Counted from the stretch's first letter, positions 52,511 through 61,757 are shown. The stretch: 64,000 bases of DNA from CAJQQK01 sp963696075 (GCA_963696075.1 CAVOJD010000015.1:1-64000), one strand, 5' to 3'. The notes: generated by a model from the sequence alone, not told the origin. Program-made: numbers and translations.

Positions 52511-52741
52511 ATGGCCGACAATGTAAGCAACGAGTTGCTTCTGGAAAACTTGAAGTCTCTTCAAGGTGCCATCTCCGAAATGCGTTCGGGTCAGGAGCGT
52601 ATCGAGCGGCGCCTGGGTACGATCGAGGATTTTGTGGGCACGCTGGTGAAGGCCAATACGGCAACAAACGTCGATTATGATGACCTGAGGCGTCGGCTGG
52701 AACGCATCGAGCGGCGGTTGGAGCTCGAGCCGGGCGAATAG
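52511..52741 (+). CDS. small coiled-coil protein
   Basis: A 76-residue acidic helical protein: NELLLENLKSLQGAISEMRS, GQERIERRLGTIEDFVGTLV and RRRLERIERRLELEPGE form a coiled coil. Similar short proteins are scattered through Hyphomicrobiales without known function, often beside small operons. The ATG at 52511 begins the conserved-looking part. Confidence 0.72.
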   Translation: MADNVSNELLLENLKSLQGAISEMRSGQERIERRLGTIEDFVGTLVKANTATNVDYDDLRRRLERIERRLELEPGE

Positions 52742-52779
52742 AATTCGAAGGCGATGTCGCACGGCCCAATTGCTTGGCC

Positions 52780-53328
52780 TCACTGAAACGCCGGCCCGTG
52801 GGACCACAGCGTCAGCGAATATCTTTCGCCGCGGGTGACGGGGCTGACCCGGTGGAGGACGAAGCTTGGCAGCATGAGGGCGGAGCCGACGATGCGGGAG
52901 GCCTGGCGGATAACGCCGTCTGCATTTGTTTCGAGGTGGCCACCGTCGTAGGTGTCGGGCTCGGAGAGCTGGACGACGATGGTCAGCTTGCGACGGCGTG
53001 CGATGTGGCCGTCGCCGAAATCGACGTGCCAGTCGAAAAAGCCTTCCTGCTCGGCGCCGTACCAGGCGACCTGCATGCGCTCGGCGAATTCTTCCAGCCG
53101 GAAATTGAAATGGTTGCGGTTGGCGTCGGCGAAGGTGTCGAGCAGGCGGCGGAAGGTCCAGCCGCTGTCGCCCTCATCGTCGAGCCAGAAGATGCGGGAG
53201 CGGCGGGTGTTGTCGGCGCGGGTGCCGCCGACGAGGGCGGCGTTGCGGAAGTTGCCGGCGAGGGCTGCGGCCACGATGCGGCGGCACTCTTCAGCAGTGA
53301 AGACGACCGGAATCTCGAGGGGTGTCAC
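52780..53328 (-). CDS. 2-oxoglutarate/Fe(II)-dependent oxygenase (PKHD-type)
   Basis: A double-stranded beta-helix dioxygenase of about 182 residues. The iron triad is His101 and Asp103 in WHVDFGDG with His159 in FVLHRVSP; Arg169 in TRGERYSL binds 2-oxoglutarate. YDGGHLETN lies between. GTG at 53328 follows GGAGAACCCC and is preferred; GTG at 53364 would add 12 residues. Substrate unknown. Confidence 0.87.
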   Translation of the reverse strand: MTPLEIPVVFTAEECRRIVAAALAGNFRNAALVGGTRADNTRRSRIFWLDDEGDSGWTFRRLLDTFADANRNHFNFRLEEFAERMQVAWYGAEQEGFFDWHVDFGDGHIARRRKLTIVVQLSEPDTYDGGHLETNADGVIRQASRIVGSALMLPSFVLHRVSPVTRGERYSLTLWSHGPAFQ

Positions 53329-53723
53329 GGGGTTCTCCGAGGCGCAAAGTGCGCAGGCTGCCACTTCAGCGCAAGGCCGCTGCCGGTCAAGCGATATTCG
53401 TACATGGCTACGATAGGGCGATACGGATGGCGGGCGTGATCACGAGAGGTGGGCCAGGTGGGAAACACCGACGGACCTCATTGGCGAAGCGCTGTAATTT
53501 TGCCTTTGGGCGGGCCTGTTGGCGCGCTATAGGGCCCAATCGTCGCTGAAAGGTGGGCGTTTTGGAACGCGGCGCGATCATCGTTTTGCCGCATCCGGGC
53601 GACAAACCGCGCTCGATAATTTCGTCGCGACGGCCATTACAAGGCGGGGCACAGGTCCGGTCGCAATGCCAGCCATCGAACGTGCCAATCATCACAATGG
53701 ATGGGAAACCCAAGGGGGACGGG

Positions 53724-54230
53724 ATGACGAGGATCGGTCGACGCTTTGGGTTCAGTGTGCTGGTGCTGCTTGCCCTGTTGAGTGGGGGGGCCCAGGCGCA
53801 AGAGGCGACAGCGGCGGGCAAGGACAAGACGATCATCTACAATTCGGATGATCCGGAGATGACGGCTGCGATCGACGAGGCGCGCAAAACCTTGCCGGAT
53901 TTCTGGAACATGTTTGCCTCACCGGCGCCGGATGTCGGGCAATTCTCGCTCAAGGTCGCGATCCGGGATGGGGATAAGAATATCGCCGAGCATTTCTGGC
54001 TGGGCGATCTCCAGACCCAGGAGGATGGCCGGATCGAGGGAACGATCAATAATGTGCCCAATCACGTGAAAAGCGTTTCGCACGGCCAGCGCTATACGTT
54101 CGCGTCGGACCAGATTTCCGATTGGATGTTTTACCGCCGCGGCAAGATTGTCGGCGGGTACACGATCCGGCCGATGTTGAAACGGTTGCCGAAAGAGCGT
54201 GCCGAACAAATCCGCAGAATGCTGGAATAG
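53724..54230 (+). CDS. secreted DUF2314 protein
   Basis: A 168-residue protein with a signal peptide (FGFSVLVLLALLSGGAQAQ) and a DUF2314 domain: IYNSDDPEMTAAIDEARKTL, FSLKVAIRDGDKNIAEHFWL and ISDWMFYRRGKIVGGYTIRP. YegJ-like proteins of this family are uncharacterised. Start ATG 53724, behind AAGGGGGACGGG. A terminator follows. Confidence 0.88.
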   Translation: MTRIGRRFGFSVLVLLALLSGGAQAQEATAAGKDKTIIYNSDDPEMTAAIDEARKTLPDFWNMFASPAPDVGQFSLKVAIRDGDKNIAEHFWLGDLQTQEDGRIEGTINNVPNHVKSVSHGQRYTFASDQISDWMFYRRGKIVGGYTIRPMLKRLPKERAEQIRRMLE

Positions 54231-54269
54231 GCTTGATCTGGCGAATTGATCATCGCTGCGAAGACCTCA

Positions 54270-54304
54270 GGCCCGGTCACCGGGGGAGGTGACCGAGCCT
54301 TTTT
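54270..54304 (+). terminator. rho-independent terminator
   Basis: GGC-CCGGTCACC pairs with GGTGACCG-A-GCC (one mismatch) and leads into TTTTT. It ends the DUF2314 transcript before the convergent gene. Confidence 0.85.
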
Positions 54305-54333
54305 GCGGGTTGGCGATGTGGTTGGCGGGTCGA

Positions 54334-55506
54334 TTAGTGCCAGCGGCAGACATGAGCGAAGCAGACGAGGCGCCTCTGAGGGGTGGCCGTCACAACGCGC
54401 CGTGGGGGCGAGCGCCGTTCGTTCTGCGGCAGGCGGCGTGACGTGCTGTGGGGCTTGCTGCGGTACTTGCTCCGTGACTTGGCGGCCGAGCGGTCCGTGG
54501 TTGAGCGGGGCTGCATCGCCTCGGGATTTGCCGTTACCGTGCTCCGCGGTTGCGTGGCGCTCGCCAGTCTCTCAGCCCTTTCGTCATGGGTTGCGACCTT
54601 AATGGAGGCTTCGGCGAGAGCCGGCGCCTTCGCGGGGAGGGGCGGGCCTTCGGGGGCCAGGGCGGACTGGGTTTCGATGTCACCATCATTGGCTGTCTGA
54701 GGGACCAATGGGCGGATCAGTGGCTTTGCCACGATGGCTTCAGGCGCGGCCTCGGTGCGTTGGCGGAGGGGGGTGGCGGTTGCCGGCTCGCCCGGCTGTG
54801 ATGCTGCAAGTTTTGCGAGTGCAACTGGTGCCGCGGGAGCCGCAGATTGCGGCGGTTCCGGCTTTGCCGGGGCAGCGGCTTCAGCGGTTTCCTCCGTGAC
54901 GGCTGCACGTTCCTTGGCGAGGTGGGCCTCGAGCGCCATCAGGTTGTTGCGGGCGGAGAAGCGCCGCCGGCCTGCGGCTTCAGCCTCTATGTTTTCATCA
55001 GCGATGCTTGCGGACGAGGTTGGTGCTTCGGTCTCGATGATGCCGGCCGACACTTTTTGAGGCGATGCGGCGATCTCCGGCACGGCGGGAGCCGAGGCAG
55101 GCGCCTTGGCTGCGATCGCGGTTGGTGCGGCCAGGTTGATCGCGAGCTGGGTGGTCTTGGCGTTGCTGGTGCTGATGGGGGAGGCGGCGGCTGCGATCTC
55201 GGCCGGGCTGATGGCCGGCAGGAACTTCGAGGCGACAACGACGCTTGCGCCAATGACGGAGGCGATCACGAGGGCGCCTGCGATACGCACCAGTTGCGGG
55301 GATTGCGTGGCGTTCAGCTTCTGCTTTGCCAGCGTTACGGCATCGTCAAAGTTCGGCAATTCGCGCGCAATCAGTTCACCGTCGATGAAGAGGTGCTGGG
55401 TGTCGCAACTCTCGATGATTGCGATGCTGTACTGGCGGCCCTTCTTGGGGTGGGTCCAGCTGGCGGTCATCACGCCGGGGGCGGTCTTGGCGAAGTTCAG
55501 TTCCAT
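54334..55506 (-). CDS. Ala/Pro-rich single-TM protein
   Basis: Not recognised. Residues 1-75 form a compact domain (TASWTHPKKGRQYSIAIIES ... LFIDGELIARELPNFDDAVT), followed by one TM helix (IAGALVIASVIGASVVVA). About 250 residues of Ala/Pro/Glu/Ser-rich, probably disordered sequence follow, ending in a basic tail with two Cys (LVCFAHVCRWH). The ATG at 55506 is the only good start. The compositional bias makes the C-terminal limit less certain. Confidence 0.68.
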   Translation of the reverse strand: MELNFAKTAPGVMTASWTHPKKGRQYSIAIIESCDTQHLFIDGELIARELPNFDDAVTLAKQKLNATQSPQLVRIAGALVIASVIGASVVVASKFLPAISPAEIAAAASPISTSNAKTTQLAINLAAPTAIAAKAPASAPAVPEIAASPQKVSAGIIETEAPTSSASIADENIEAEAAGRRRFSARNNLMALEAHLAKERAAVTEETAEAAAPAKPEPPQSAAPAAPVALAKLAASQPGEPATATPLRQRTEAAPEAIVAKPLIRPLVPQTANDGDIETQSALAPEGPPLPAKAPALAEASIKVATHDERAERLASATQPRSTVTANPEAMQPRSTTDRSAAKSRSKYRSKPHSTSRRLPQNERRSPPRRVVTATPQRRLVCFAHVCRWH

Positions 55507-55873
55507 TTGCCTCTAGCTCCGATGTTGTCTGCCGGGTGGCAGTAGAATCTGGGTCTCGGCTGCGTCGGGCAGCCGTTTGTCATGGGGTGATCCTGGACGA
55601 GGGCGCGCGCGCTGGCTGTTCCAAGGGAAACAGGCCGGCGAAAAATGTAACAGGGGGCTGCATCGCGGGCAGAGGACGGGGCCGCTGATTGGGGGCAGGT
55701 GCGTTTTCGTTGGAAATGGCGCTTCGTTGGAACTGGAGCGTTTTTGGCCGGAGAATGAGCTGTGGCCCGAAATCCTCCTTCAGGACCGAAGAGTTCGCTT
55801 CTGTGCTGGCCGGTTTCTCTGCGAGGCGCTAGACATTCGATGGTGGGGGAGTGTGTCAGGGAGAGTTACGCTC
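55507..55873. other. divergent promoter region
   Basis: A 367-base gap serving the Ala/Pro-rich gene (minus) and the peptidoglycan-binding gene (plus). Nothing else recognised. Confidence 0.4.
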
Positions 55874-56482
55874 ATGAAGACGGGAACAAAAGTTCTTCTT
55901 TTTGCTTTGGCGGTGGTGGCCGGAATTGTGCCGGCTCAGGCCAAGGAATGCCGCGAACAAGCTGTGACGGCGACCAGCCGTGAATATGTTTCGCGATCGC
56001 TTGGGGCTTTTCCTGGATCCTGGAGCGCGTGGCGCCAGAAGGTCAAAGACGAGATCGGTGACGGCTGGCAGGCTTGGCGGCGGGCGGATGATCGCGAAAT
56101 CCGTTGTGAACAGGTGACCAATTCGGGAGGAAGCAAGCGCTGGACGTGTACACGCTCTGCGCGACCGTGCCGGCCGGGCAGTGGTGATGCCGGCGTGAGC
56201 AATCCCGGCACAGGGGGCGGCACCGGTACTGGTACCAATACCGGTGGTCCAGGTACGGGTTCTCCCGATTTGCCGGCGATTGATCAGGTTCTGCGCCGTG
56301 GCATGGAGAATGAACAGGTCAAAACCCTGCAGTATCTGCTGCGCGAAGCGGGCTACGATCTGGAGCTCGATGGTGATTTCGGGCGATCTACGGAAGCTGC
56401 GGTGCGGGACTTCCAGAAGAAGAACAAGATCACGGTTGATGGGCGCGCCGGTCCCCAAACCATTGAGGCCCTTACAAGCTAA
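55874..56482 (+). CDS. secreted peptidoglycan-binding protein
   Basis: A 202-residue protein with a signal peptide (KVLLFALAVVAGIVPAQAKE), a Cys/Trp-containing N domain (about 20-100, FPGSWSAWRQKVKDEIGDGW), a Gly/Thr/Asn linker and a C-terminal PG_binding_1 domain (VKTLQYLLREAGYDLELDGD ... FQKKNKITVDGRAGPQTIEA). Probably binds peptidoglycan in the periplasm. The ATG at 55874 starts the signal peptide. Confidence 0.88.
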   Translation: MKTGTKVLLFALAVVAGIVPAQAKECREQAVTATSREYVSRSLGAFPGSWSAWRQKVKDEIGDGWQAWRRADDREIRCEQVTNSGGSKRWTCTRSARPCRPGSGDAGVSNPGTGGGTGTGTNTGGPGTGSPDLPAIDQVLRRGMENEQVKTLQYLLREAGYDLELDGDFGRSTEAAVRDFQKKNKITVDGRAGPQTIEALTS

Positions 56483-56545
56483 GCACTTCGTGGTAGCGCC
56501 GGGGCATGCGCAGTTCGCCTGCGCATGCCCCGGCGCGAAGGTGCT
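56482..56545. repeat. long inverted repeat after peptidoglycan-binding gene
   Basis: GCGCCGGGGCATGCGCAG at 56496 pairs with CTGCGCATGCCCCGGCGC over 18 perfect bases around TTCGC. Outer arms AGCACTTCG and CGAAGGTGCT extend it with one bulge. No T-run follows, so it is either a structural 3' end or a mobile palindromic element. Confidence 0.8.
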
Positions 56546-56694
56546 ATCCATGGCGCTGATGGTGCTCGTCACACAATAAGCGCTTTCTCGACGTAGTTCG
56601 CACCCCAGCAGGGCGATGCAACCGTGACAGGCTTGGTAACGGCTGTCCGGGGACTTTGTCTTGTCGAGGGATCTCAGTAACGGGAGGCAGCGCG

Positions 56695-57258
56695 GTGTTT
56701 TCGCGTCATTCAGAACGAGTTTCTAATCAACCGGGGCCGGATGCGGGACGTAGTGCGACACCGGTGCCGCCAGCGGCGGCCGAGGCCGGGCGGCAGATAC
56801 CGCAAGGTTCGGGGGGCCACAGCAATGGCGGGAGCGAAGCCGTCGCCAATGCGCAAAAGCCGCCGCCGCTGAATAGTGGCGGTATGACGAAATCGGTCAT
56901 TGGACGTGATCTCATGATCATCGGCTCCGGGCTCAAGATCGTTTCCAAGGGGCTTTTGCAGGTCGATGGCGAGGTTCAGGGGGATGTGATCGGGCTGAAA
57001 GTCGTCATCGGGACCAGCGGCAAGGTGACGGGCCTCGTCAACGCTGAGGAAATCCTGGTTCAGGGGGCCGTATTCGGCACCATTCGCGCCGTCGACGTGA
57101 AGCTTGCGTCGTCATCGGTGGTGGAAGGCGATCTTTATCATCAGTCGCTTGCGCTGGAGCAAGGCTCGGTCTTCGAAGGGCGCTCGCGCCGTGTCAACGC
57201 CCGGGAGGACCTGGTGCCTGATCTTGCCAATCTCACGACGACCACTGACGTGAGCTGA
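56695..57258 (+). CDS. bactofilin (polymer-forming cytoskeletal protein)
   Basis: A 187-residue bactofilin. The C-terminal beta-helix core reads SVIGRDLMIIGSGLKIVSKG, LLQVDGEVQGDVIGLKVVIG and EILVQGAVFGTIRAVDVKLA. The first 70 residues are Pro/Gly/Ser-rich and disordered, normal for the family. Bactofilins polymerise without nucleotide at the membrane and recruit cell-wall enzymes, often at stalks, poles or buds. GTG at 56695 follows GGGAGG and is preferred. Confidence 0.92.
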   Translation: MFSRHSERVSNQPGPDAGRSATPVPPAAAEAGRQIPQGSGGHSNGGSEAVANAQKPPPLNSGGMTKSVIGRDLMIIGSGLKIVSKGLLQVDGEVQGDVIGLKVVIGTSGKVTGLVNAEEILVQGAVFGTIRAVDVKLASSSVVEGDLYHQSLALEQGSVFEGRSRRVNAREDLVPDLANLTTTTDVS

Positions 57259-57268
57259 AGATATTGCG

Positions 57269-57292
57269 GAGGCCGCCGAGTGTGGCGGCCTC
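57269..57292 (+). terminator. hairpin after bactofilin gene
   Basis: GAGGCCGCC pairs with GGCGGCCTC around a 6-base loop, ten bases after the stop. No T-run; likely a transcript end or processing site. Confidence 0.5.
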
Positions 57293-57367
57293 GGGGCGGT
57301 CTCCCGGGGTAGCGGCTGCCTCCGCCTGGCGCGATAACGCGTGGCGTTGGCTTGCCCGGAAAATCAA

Positions 57368-58309
57368 TCAGAGATTTACAGCGTCTGCGTTGCCGCCACA
57401 GATGATGGCACAGACCGTGCTGCCGGGGCGGGGACGGATGCGGCCGCTGGTGAGGGCGGCGAGGCTTGTTGCGCCGCCGGGTTCGGCGAGGATGCGATGG
57501 GTCTGCCAGAGCTGCGACTGGGCAGCGCGAATGTCTTGATCGCTGACAGTGAGCGCGGTCACGCCATTCTCGCGCAGAATTTCATAGTTCAATGAACCGA
57601 TGCGACGCGCGCCAAGGGAGTCGGCTGCGATGCCGCTCACCTCGACGTCGACGAGTTGACCGGCGGCAAGTGCGGCGTTGAGCGCGGAGGCGTTTTCCGG
57701 TTCGATCCCGATCACCGATGTCGTCGGGCCGAACCAGGCCGATACGCCGCTGATCAAGCCGCCGCCGCCGACGGCGACAAGAACCTGGTCCAGATCCACC
57801 GCTTCGGCTTGCATCTGCTGGTCAATCTCGCGGCCGATCGTTGCCTGGCCAAGGATGGTTTCCTGCTGGTCGTAGGCGTGAATATTCAGGGCGCCGGTTC
57901 GGGCGCAATGGGTGAGGCAGTTTTCGAGTGCGTCGGCGTAGTGAGCGCCGTCGACGATGAGCTGTGCACCGGTGGCGGCGATGCGGCGCGTTTTGGCAGG
58001 GTCGGAGATTTTGGGAACGAAGATGGCGGCGGGAATGTTAAGGCGGGTTGCAGCATCGGCGACGGCGGCGCCATGATTGCCGCCGGAAGCGGCCGCGACG
58101 CCAGCTGGTGGAATTGATCTCAGATTGAGGTTGGCGGCCGCTCCGCGCGCCTTGAAAGAGCCTGAGCGCTGAAACAACTCCAGTTTCAGAAAAAGGCGGA
58201 AGCCGTTTTCCAATCCGAAGTCTGCCGGAGCAACTTCAAACATCGGGGTTCGGCGGATCGATGGTGCGATGCGCTGGTGCAACCGTTCAATGTCGGCGGT
58301 TAGGTTCAT
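57368..58309 (-). CDS. threonine/serine dehydratase (PLP fold type II)
   Basis: A 313-residue PLP enzyme that deaminates threonine or serine. The Schiff-base Lys53 lies in SGSFKARGA, the substrate Asn region is SGGNHGAAVADA and the phosphate-binding Gly loop is VGGGGLISG. It lacks the C-terminal ACT-like domain of biosynthetic IlvA, so it is more like catabolic or serine-racemase-type enzymes. The start is ATG 58309. Confidence 0.88.
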   Translation of the reverse strand: MNLTADIERLHQRIAPSIRRTPMFEVAPADFGLENGFRLFLKLELFQRSGSFKARGAAANLNLRSIPPAGVAAASGGNHGAAVADAATRLNIPAAIFVPKISDPAKTRRIAATGAQLIVDGAHYADALENCLTHCARTGALNIHAYDQQETILGQATIGREIDQQMQAEAVDLDQVLVAVGGGGLISGVSAWFGPTTSVIGIEPENASALNAALAAGQLVDVEVSGIAADSLGARRIGSLNYEILRENGVTALTVSDQDIRAAQSQLWQTHRILAEPGGATSLAALTSGRIRPRPGSTVCAIICGGNADAVNL

Positions 58310-59005
58310 TTTTCCTCAAATGGAGGCGTCGGTTGCGGTCTTGGTTGGCAACTTGCTTTGCTTTGCGTCGTGCCGTGAGGCGCTTGTCTGCAAGTCTAAG
58401 CGATGGTGCCAATTGGCGCTACGTGTTGCTTCTCGCTCCGACAACTTTCCTTTCGGAGAGGCGGCCGGAGAGGCGGCATGGGTTCTGTGCTGCGATCTTC
58501 CGTTCGCGCGATCACCTGGCTGGGCGGTTTGTCGAAATGACTTTTTTGTGAGGGTCGACCGCGATCGCGTTGGAACAAAACTATATCGCTTTCTGGAGCG
58601 CTTTCCGCGCCCTGGTTGCTTCGGGCTTTGCAATGTATTCAGGGTCGTTATTTTCAGTGTTGAGATATGTTTTGTATTTGTTTCTGGGATGATTGGTACT
58701 TCGTGACTTGATCCGAAAACTGTTTATCTGCAAGCGGAGCAAATGTTCGGTCGGATGTTGACGAAAGTGTGTGATAAGTTCTCTCTGGGCGTGTATGAAG
58801 GCGTGATAGGCTCGGGATTGATAGAAAAATGCCTGGTTGCAAGACCCAAGGGTGTCGAGGCGCGTATAGGTTTTGCCAATTCGCAAGGGCTGGTGTAAAT
58901 ATTTACGAAACCATTTAGATGTCCAATGTTAGAAATTATCTAAAAATTGAATTAGATAGATAAGATCAGCGGGTATCACGCATCAGTTGGGACGAGGACG
59001 GTAGG
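58310..59005. other. A+T-rich region upstream of the H-NS-like gene
   Basis: About 700 bases without a convincing gene. The part from roughly 58640 to 58980 is strongly A+T-rich compared with the rest of the window. Reading frames here (for example 58581-58886 minus) have no binding site and odd composition. It may be the regulatory region, and self-binding target, of the H-NS-like protein. Confidence 0.55.
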
Positions 59006-59326
59006 ATGAGACAGATTAATCTGGAAAAGTTGAGCCTGAAGGAGCTTCAGGATCTTGAACTTCGGGTCGAAAAGGCGATCGCTCAGGCGCGCATGAAGGA
59101 GCGGGCCGAGTTGAAAGCGGAGATCGAGCAGCTGGTTGCTGACCGGGGTTTCGTGATGAGTGAAATCTTCTCCACCAAGCGTGGTGGTGTCAAAGGCCGG
59201 ACGGTCGCGGCGAAGTTCGCCAATCCGGACGACCCCAGTCAAACGTGGACGGGCCGCGGCCGTAAGCCGAACTGGCTGGTCGAGAAGATCAAGCAAGGTG
59301 CGAGCCTTGATGATTTCGTCCTTTGA
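59006..59326 (+). CDS. H-NS/HvrA family DNA-binding protein
   Basis: A 106-residue H-NS histone-family protein. The N-terminal coiled coil (EKLSLKELQDLELRVEKAIA) oligomerises and the C-terminal motif FANPDDPSQTWTGRGRKPNW is the classic DNA-binding loop that prefers A+T-rich tracts. HvrA-type proteins of this length occur in alphaproteobacteria. GAGGACGGTAGG precedes the ATG. Confidence 0.94.
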   Translation: MRQINLEKLSLKELQDLELRVEKAIAQARMKERAELKAEIEQLVADRGFVMSEIFSTKRGGVKGRTVAAKFANPDDPSQTWTGRGRKPNWLVEKIKQGASLDDFVL

Positions 59327-59430
59327 GGCGCGTGCCTGAAAGCGTGATCAATCTCGCCTGTTAAGTCCCGCAAGAACGAATGAAGCGAAGGCAGTCAAAT
59401 GTGCCGGCGGAGGCGTATTTGGCTGTCTTT

Positions 59431-60762
59431 TCAGTTTTGGGGGGGGCGGAACGCGCTTTTGATGCGCTCTTTCAACTGGCTTTGCGTCAAGGTGAAGTCA
59501 GAGGCGATCCAGTCGCTTTCGAGCGCGGATAGCCGCTCACCCAATTCCGGTCCGGGTGACATGCCGAGCGCCAGGAGGTCGTGGCCGGCAATTGGAAACT
59601 GCGGTGGCGTCCAGCGTTCGGGCAGATCGAGTTCGTAGGAGATTGCCGCAAGATCGCGGGGGCCAGTGGCGAGACTGGCGCCAATCAAAATTCTGCGGCG
59701 GTAGTCGTCTTTTCCAAGCCTATATAGCAGTCGCTTTAGAAGGCTGGTCCGGTTGACGTCCGGGGCAGCCTTTCCGGCCTGTTTTGCCAGGCGAAGCGCA
59801 TCGGCCCACTGGGCTAGGATACGGGTTTGTTCGTTTGACAGGCGCAGTGCATTGCTGATGCGTTGGGCGTTTTCGTCGACGGCAATGGTGAGGGCTGCGA
59901 GGCGCATTGCCGGATGGACCGGTTGGAGGTTCAGTTTTTCTTCCAAAGCTGCGTATCTGGCGAAACGCTCGATTGTCGGGGCAACCGGCAATACTTCGGT
60001 CAAGAGGCCGTTTTCGGCCATAATAGCAAGGGTCGGCGCGGCGCCGCAGGCGACGAGCAGGCGGAGCATTTCGTGGCCGATCCGTTCGCGCGACAGGCGC
60101 GCCAGGCCGGCACGCTCTGATACACACGCGTCCAGACTTTCAGGCTCGGGGCGGCCTTGTGCGAAACGCGCGAAAAAACGGAAAAAGCGCAGGATGCGCA
60201 AATAATCCTCGCGGATGCGTTGATGCGGATCGCCGACGAAGCGGACACGGCGCGCCTGGAGGTCGGGGAGCGCGTCGAGCGGATCAAAGAGCGAGCCATC
60301 GGGATTGGCATATAGCGCGTTGATCGTGAAGTCGCGGCGTGCGGCGTCGACGGCCCAATCGTTGGTGAAGGCGACGTCGGCGTGGCGGCCGTCGGTTTCA
60401 ACGTCGCGGCGCAGTGTTGTGACCTCGTAGGGGGTGGCATCGGCGATGATGGTGATGGTGCCGTGCGCAAGGCCGGTGGGGACGGCGCGAAGACCGGCGG
60501 TTTCGGCAAGTTTGACGGTTTCTTGTGGTGGCGCGGTGGTGGCAATGTCGATGTCGGCTGCCTCACCGACTTTGCCGTTGCGTGGATCTGCCGTTTCGTC
60601 GTGGGTGAGGGCTGCGAGGAGGCTGTCGCGCACGCAGCCACCGACGGCGCGCGCCTCGTGGCCTGTGGCCGTGAGGGCCTGGAAGACGCGCTGTGTCGAT
60701 GCGCGCATCAGCCATTCCGCGCCGGATAGTGAGATGTCGGATTTGTCGGCTGCGGCGTTCAT
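59431..60762 (-). CDS. cca: CCA tRNA nucleotidyltransferase
   Basis: Adds or repairs the 3' CCA of tRNAs. The class II polymerase head has GGCVRDSLLA and the DIDIATTAPP metal-binding Asp pair, then RRDFTINALYANPDGSLFDP, RVRFVGDPHQRIREDYLRIL and RFFRFFARFA. Length 443 is normal for alphaproteobacteria. It is first in cca-DUF6111-Nudix read in reverse, that is, the minus-strand operon runs Nudix, DUF6111, cca. Confidence 0.95.
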   Translation of the reverse strand: MNAAADKSDISLSGAEWLMRASTQRVFQALTATGHEARAVGGCVRDSLLAALTHDETADPRNGKVGEAADIDIATTAPPQETVKLAETAGLRAVPTGLAHGTITIIADATPYEVTTLRRDVETDGRHADVAFTNDWAVDAARRDFTINALYANPDGSLFDPLDALPDLQARRVRFVGDPHQRIREDYLRILRFFRFFARFAQGRPEPESLDACVSERAGLARLSRERIGHEMLRLLVACGAAPTLAIMAENGLLTEVLPVAPTIERFARYAALEEKLNLQPVHPAMRLAALTIAVDENAQRISNALRLSNEQTRILAQWADALRLAKQAGKAAPDVNRTSLLKRLLYRLGKDDYRRRILIGASLATGPRDLAAISYELDLPERWTPPQFPIAGHDLLALGMSPGPELGERLSALESDWIASDFTLTQSQLKERIKSAFRPPQN

Positions 60763-60837
60763 CTCAATCGGGCACCGGGTGGGAGAACATGCGGACGGGC
60801 TGGAGGCCCGTCCGGGCGCGGGGCTTGGACGCGGGGG

Positions 60838-61113
60838 CTATTCGAAACGGCCTGGCTGAAGCTTACCATCGACAACGGTCGGGGGAATGTAGCGCTGGCC
60901 GGGTTTTCCTTTCTCGGTCTTGTCGGCGTAGAGGGCGATGACGGAGACCATCAGGACAAAGCCGATGACGAAGAGGATGGGAAGGGGGGCGCTATTCAGG
61001 GCGGCGGAGAAGGTATTTTTGCGCTCGCTGCCGCGCCGGAGCATGGTGAAGGCCACGTAGAGAAGGGTTGGGGCCAGGAACAAAAGGATGTTCTCGACAA
61101 TGAGGCGGATCAT
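60838..61113 (-). CDS. DUF6111 family membrane protein
   Basis: A 91-residue protein with two hydrophobic helices (IVENILLFLAPTLLYVAFTM and ILFVIGFVLMVSVIALYA) and the ending RYIPPTVVDGKLQPGRFE typical of DUF6111. It overlaps the Nudix gene by four bases. Function unknown. Confidence 0.9.
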   Translation of the reverse strand: MIRLIVENILLFLAPTLLYVAFTMLRRGSERKNTFSAALNSAPLPILFVIGFVLMVSVIALYADKTEKGKPGQRYIPPTVVDGKLQPGRFE

Positions 61114-61757
61114 CCTTCGCGCATCCTCTCATGAAAATTTCGGATCATGCCGGCCGTTGCCCCCCATATATAGTGATCCGCGAACGGCATCGCATAGTAG
61201 GTTCGTTGCTGGCCACGCCATTCGCGCTGATGCAACTCGTGATTTGATGGATCGAGCAGAAAATCCAGGGGGACCTCGAAGACGGCGGCAACCTCACGGG
61301 TGTCGATTTCGAGGGTGAAGCCGGGGGTGACGAGGCCGACGACGGGCACGATATTGAAGTTGGTGCCGGTGCGATAATTATCGAGGTAGCCGAGGGGTTC
61401 GATCCAGCGGGCTTCGAGACCGATTTCCTCGTGTGTCTCGCGGAGCGCTGTTTGTAGCTCATCACGGTCATGGGGTTCGACCTTGCCGCCCGGGAAGGCG
61501 ATTTGTCCAGCGTGACTTGGCAGGTCGGCAGAACGTTCGGTCAACAGCACGGTGGGGCGATCGTGCAGGACGATCGGAAAGAGCACGGCGGCCTGGCGGG
61601 CTGGACGGTCGGCAAGGACATCGGCGTGACGGCCGCCGTCGAGGTCGAAATCACTCTTGGCGCGATTTTCGGCGCGGGCTGGATCGAAAACCTCGATTGA
61701 GGGTTCGGCATGAAGCGCGCGCGCTGCCCGCCGGCGCAGTGCTTCAGGGGTGAGCAT
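61110..61757 (-). CDS. Nudix hydrolase, CoA pyrophosphatase-type
   Basis: A 215-residue Nudix enzyme. The Nudix box reads GGKVEPHDRDELQTALRETHEEIGL with the R-E-x-x-E-E catalytic set, preceded by LTERSADLPSHAGQIAFPGG, the segment typical of NudL-like CoA pyrophosphatases. GTG at 61820 with AAAGG upstream is an alternative start adding 21 residues. Confidence 0.9.
   Translation of the reverse strand: MLTPEALRRRAARALHAEPSIEVFDPARAENRAKSDFDLDGGRHADVLADRPARQAAVLFPIVLHDRPTVLLTERSADLPSHAGQIAFPGGKVEPHDRDELQTALRETHEEIGLEARWIEPLGYLDNYRTGTNFNIVPVVGLVTPGFTLEIDTREVAAVFEVPLDFLLDPSNHELHQREWRGQQRTYYAMPFADHYIWGATAGMIRNFHERMREG

Noticed and set aside
58581..58886. Minus-strand frame in the A+T-rich region
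   Set aside because: No binding site, composition unlike a protein of this organism, and no recognisable features.
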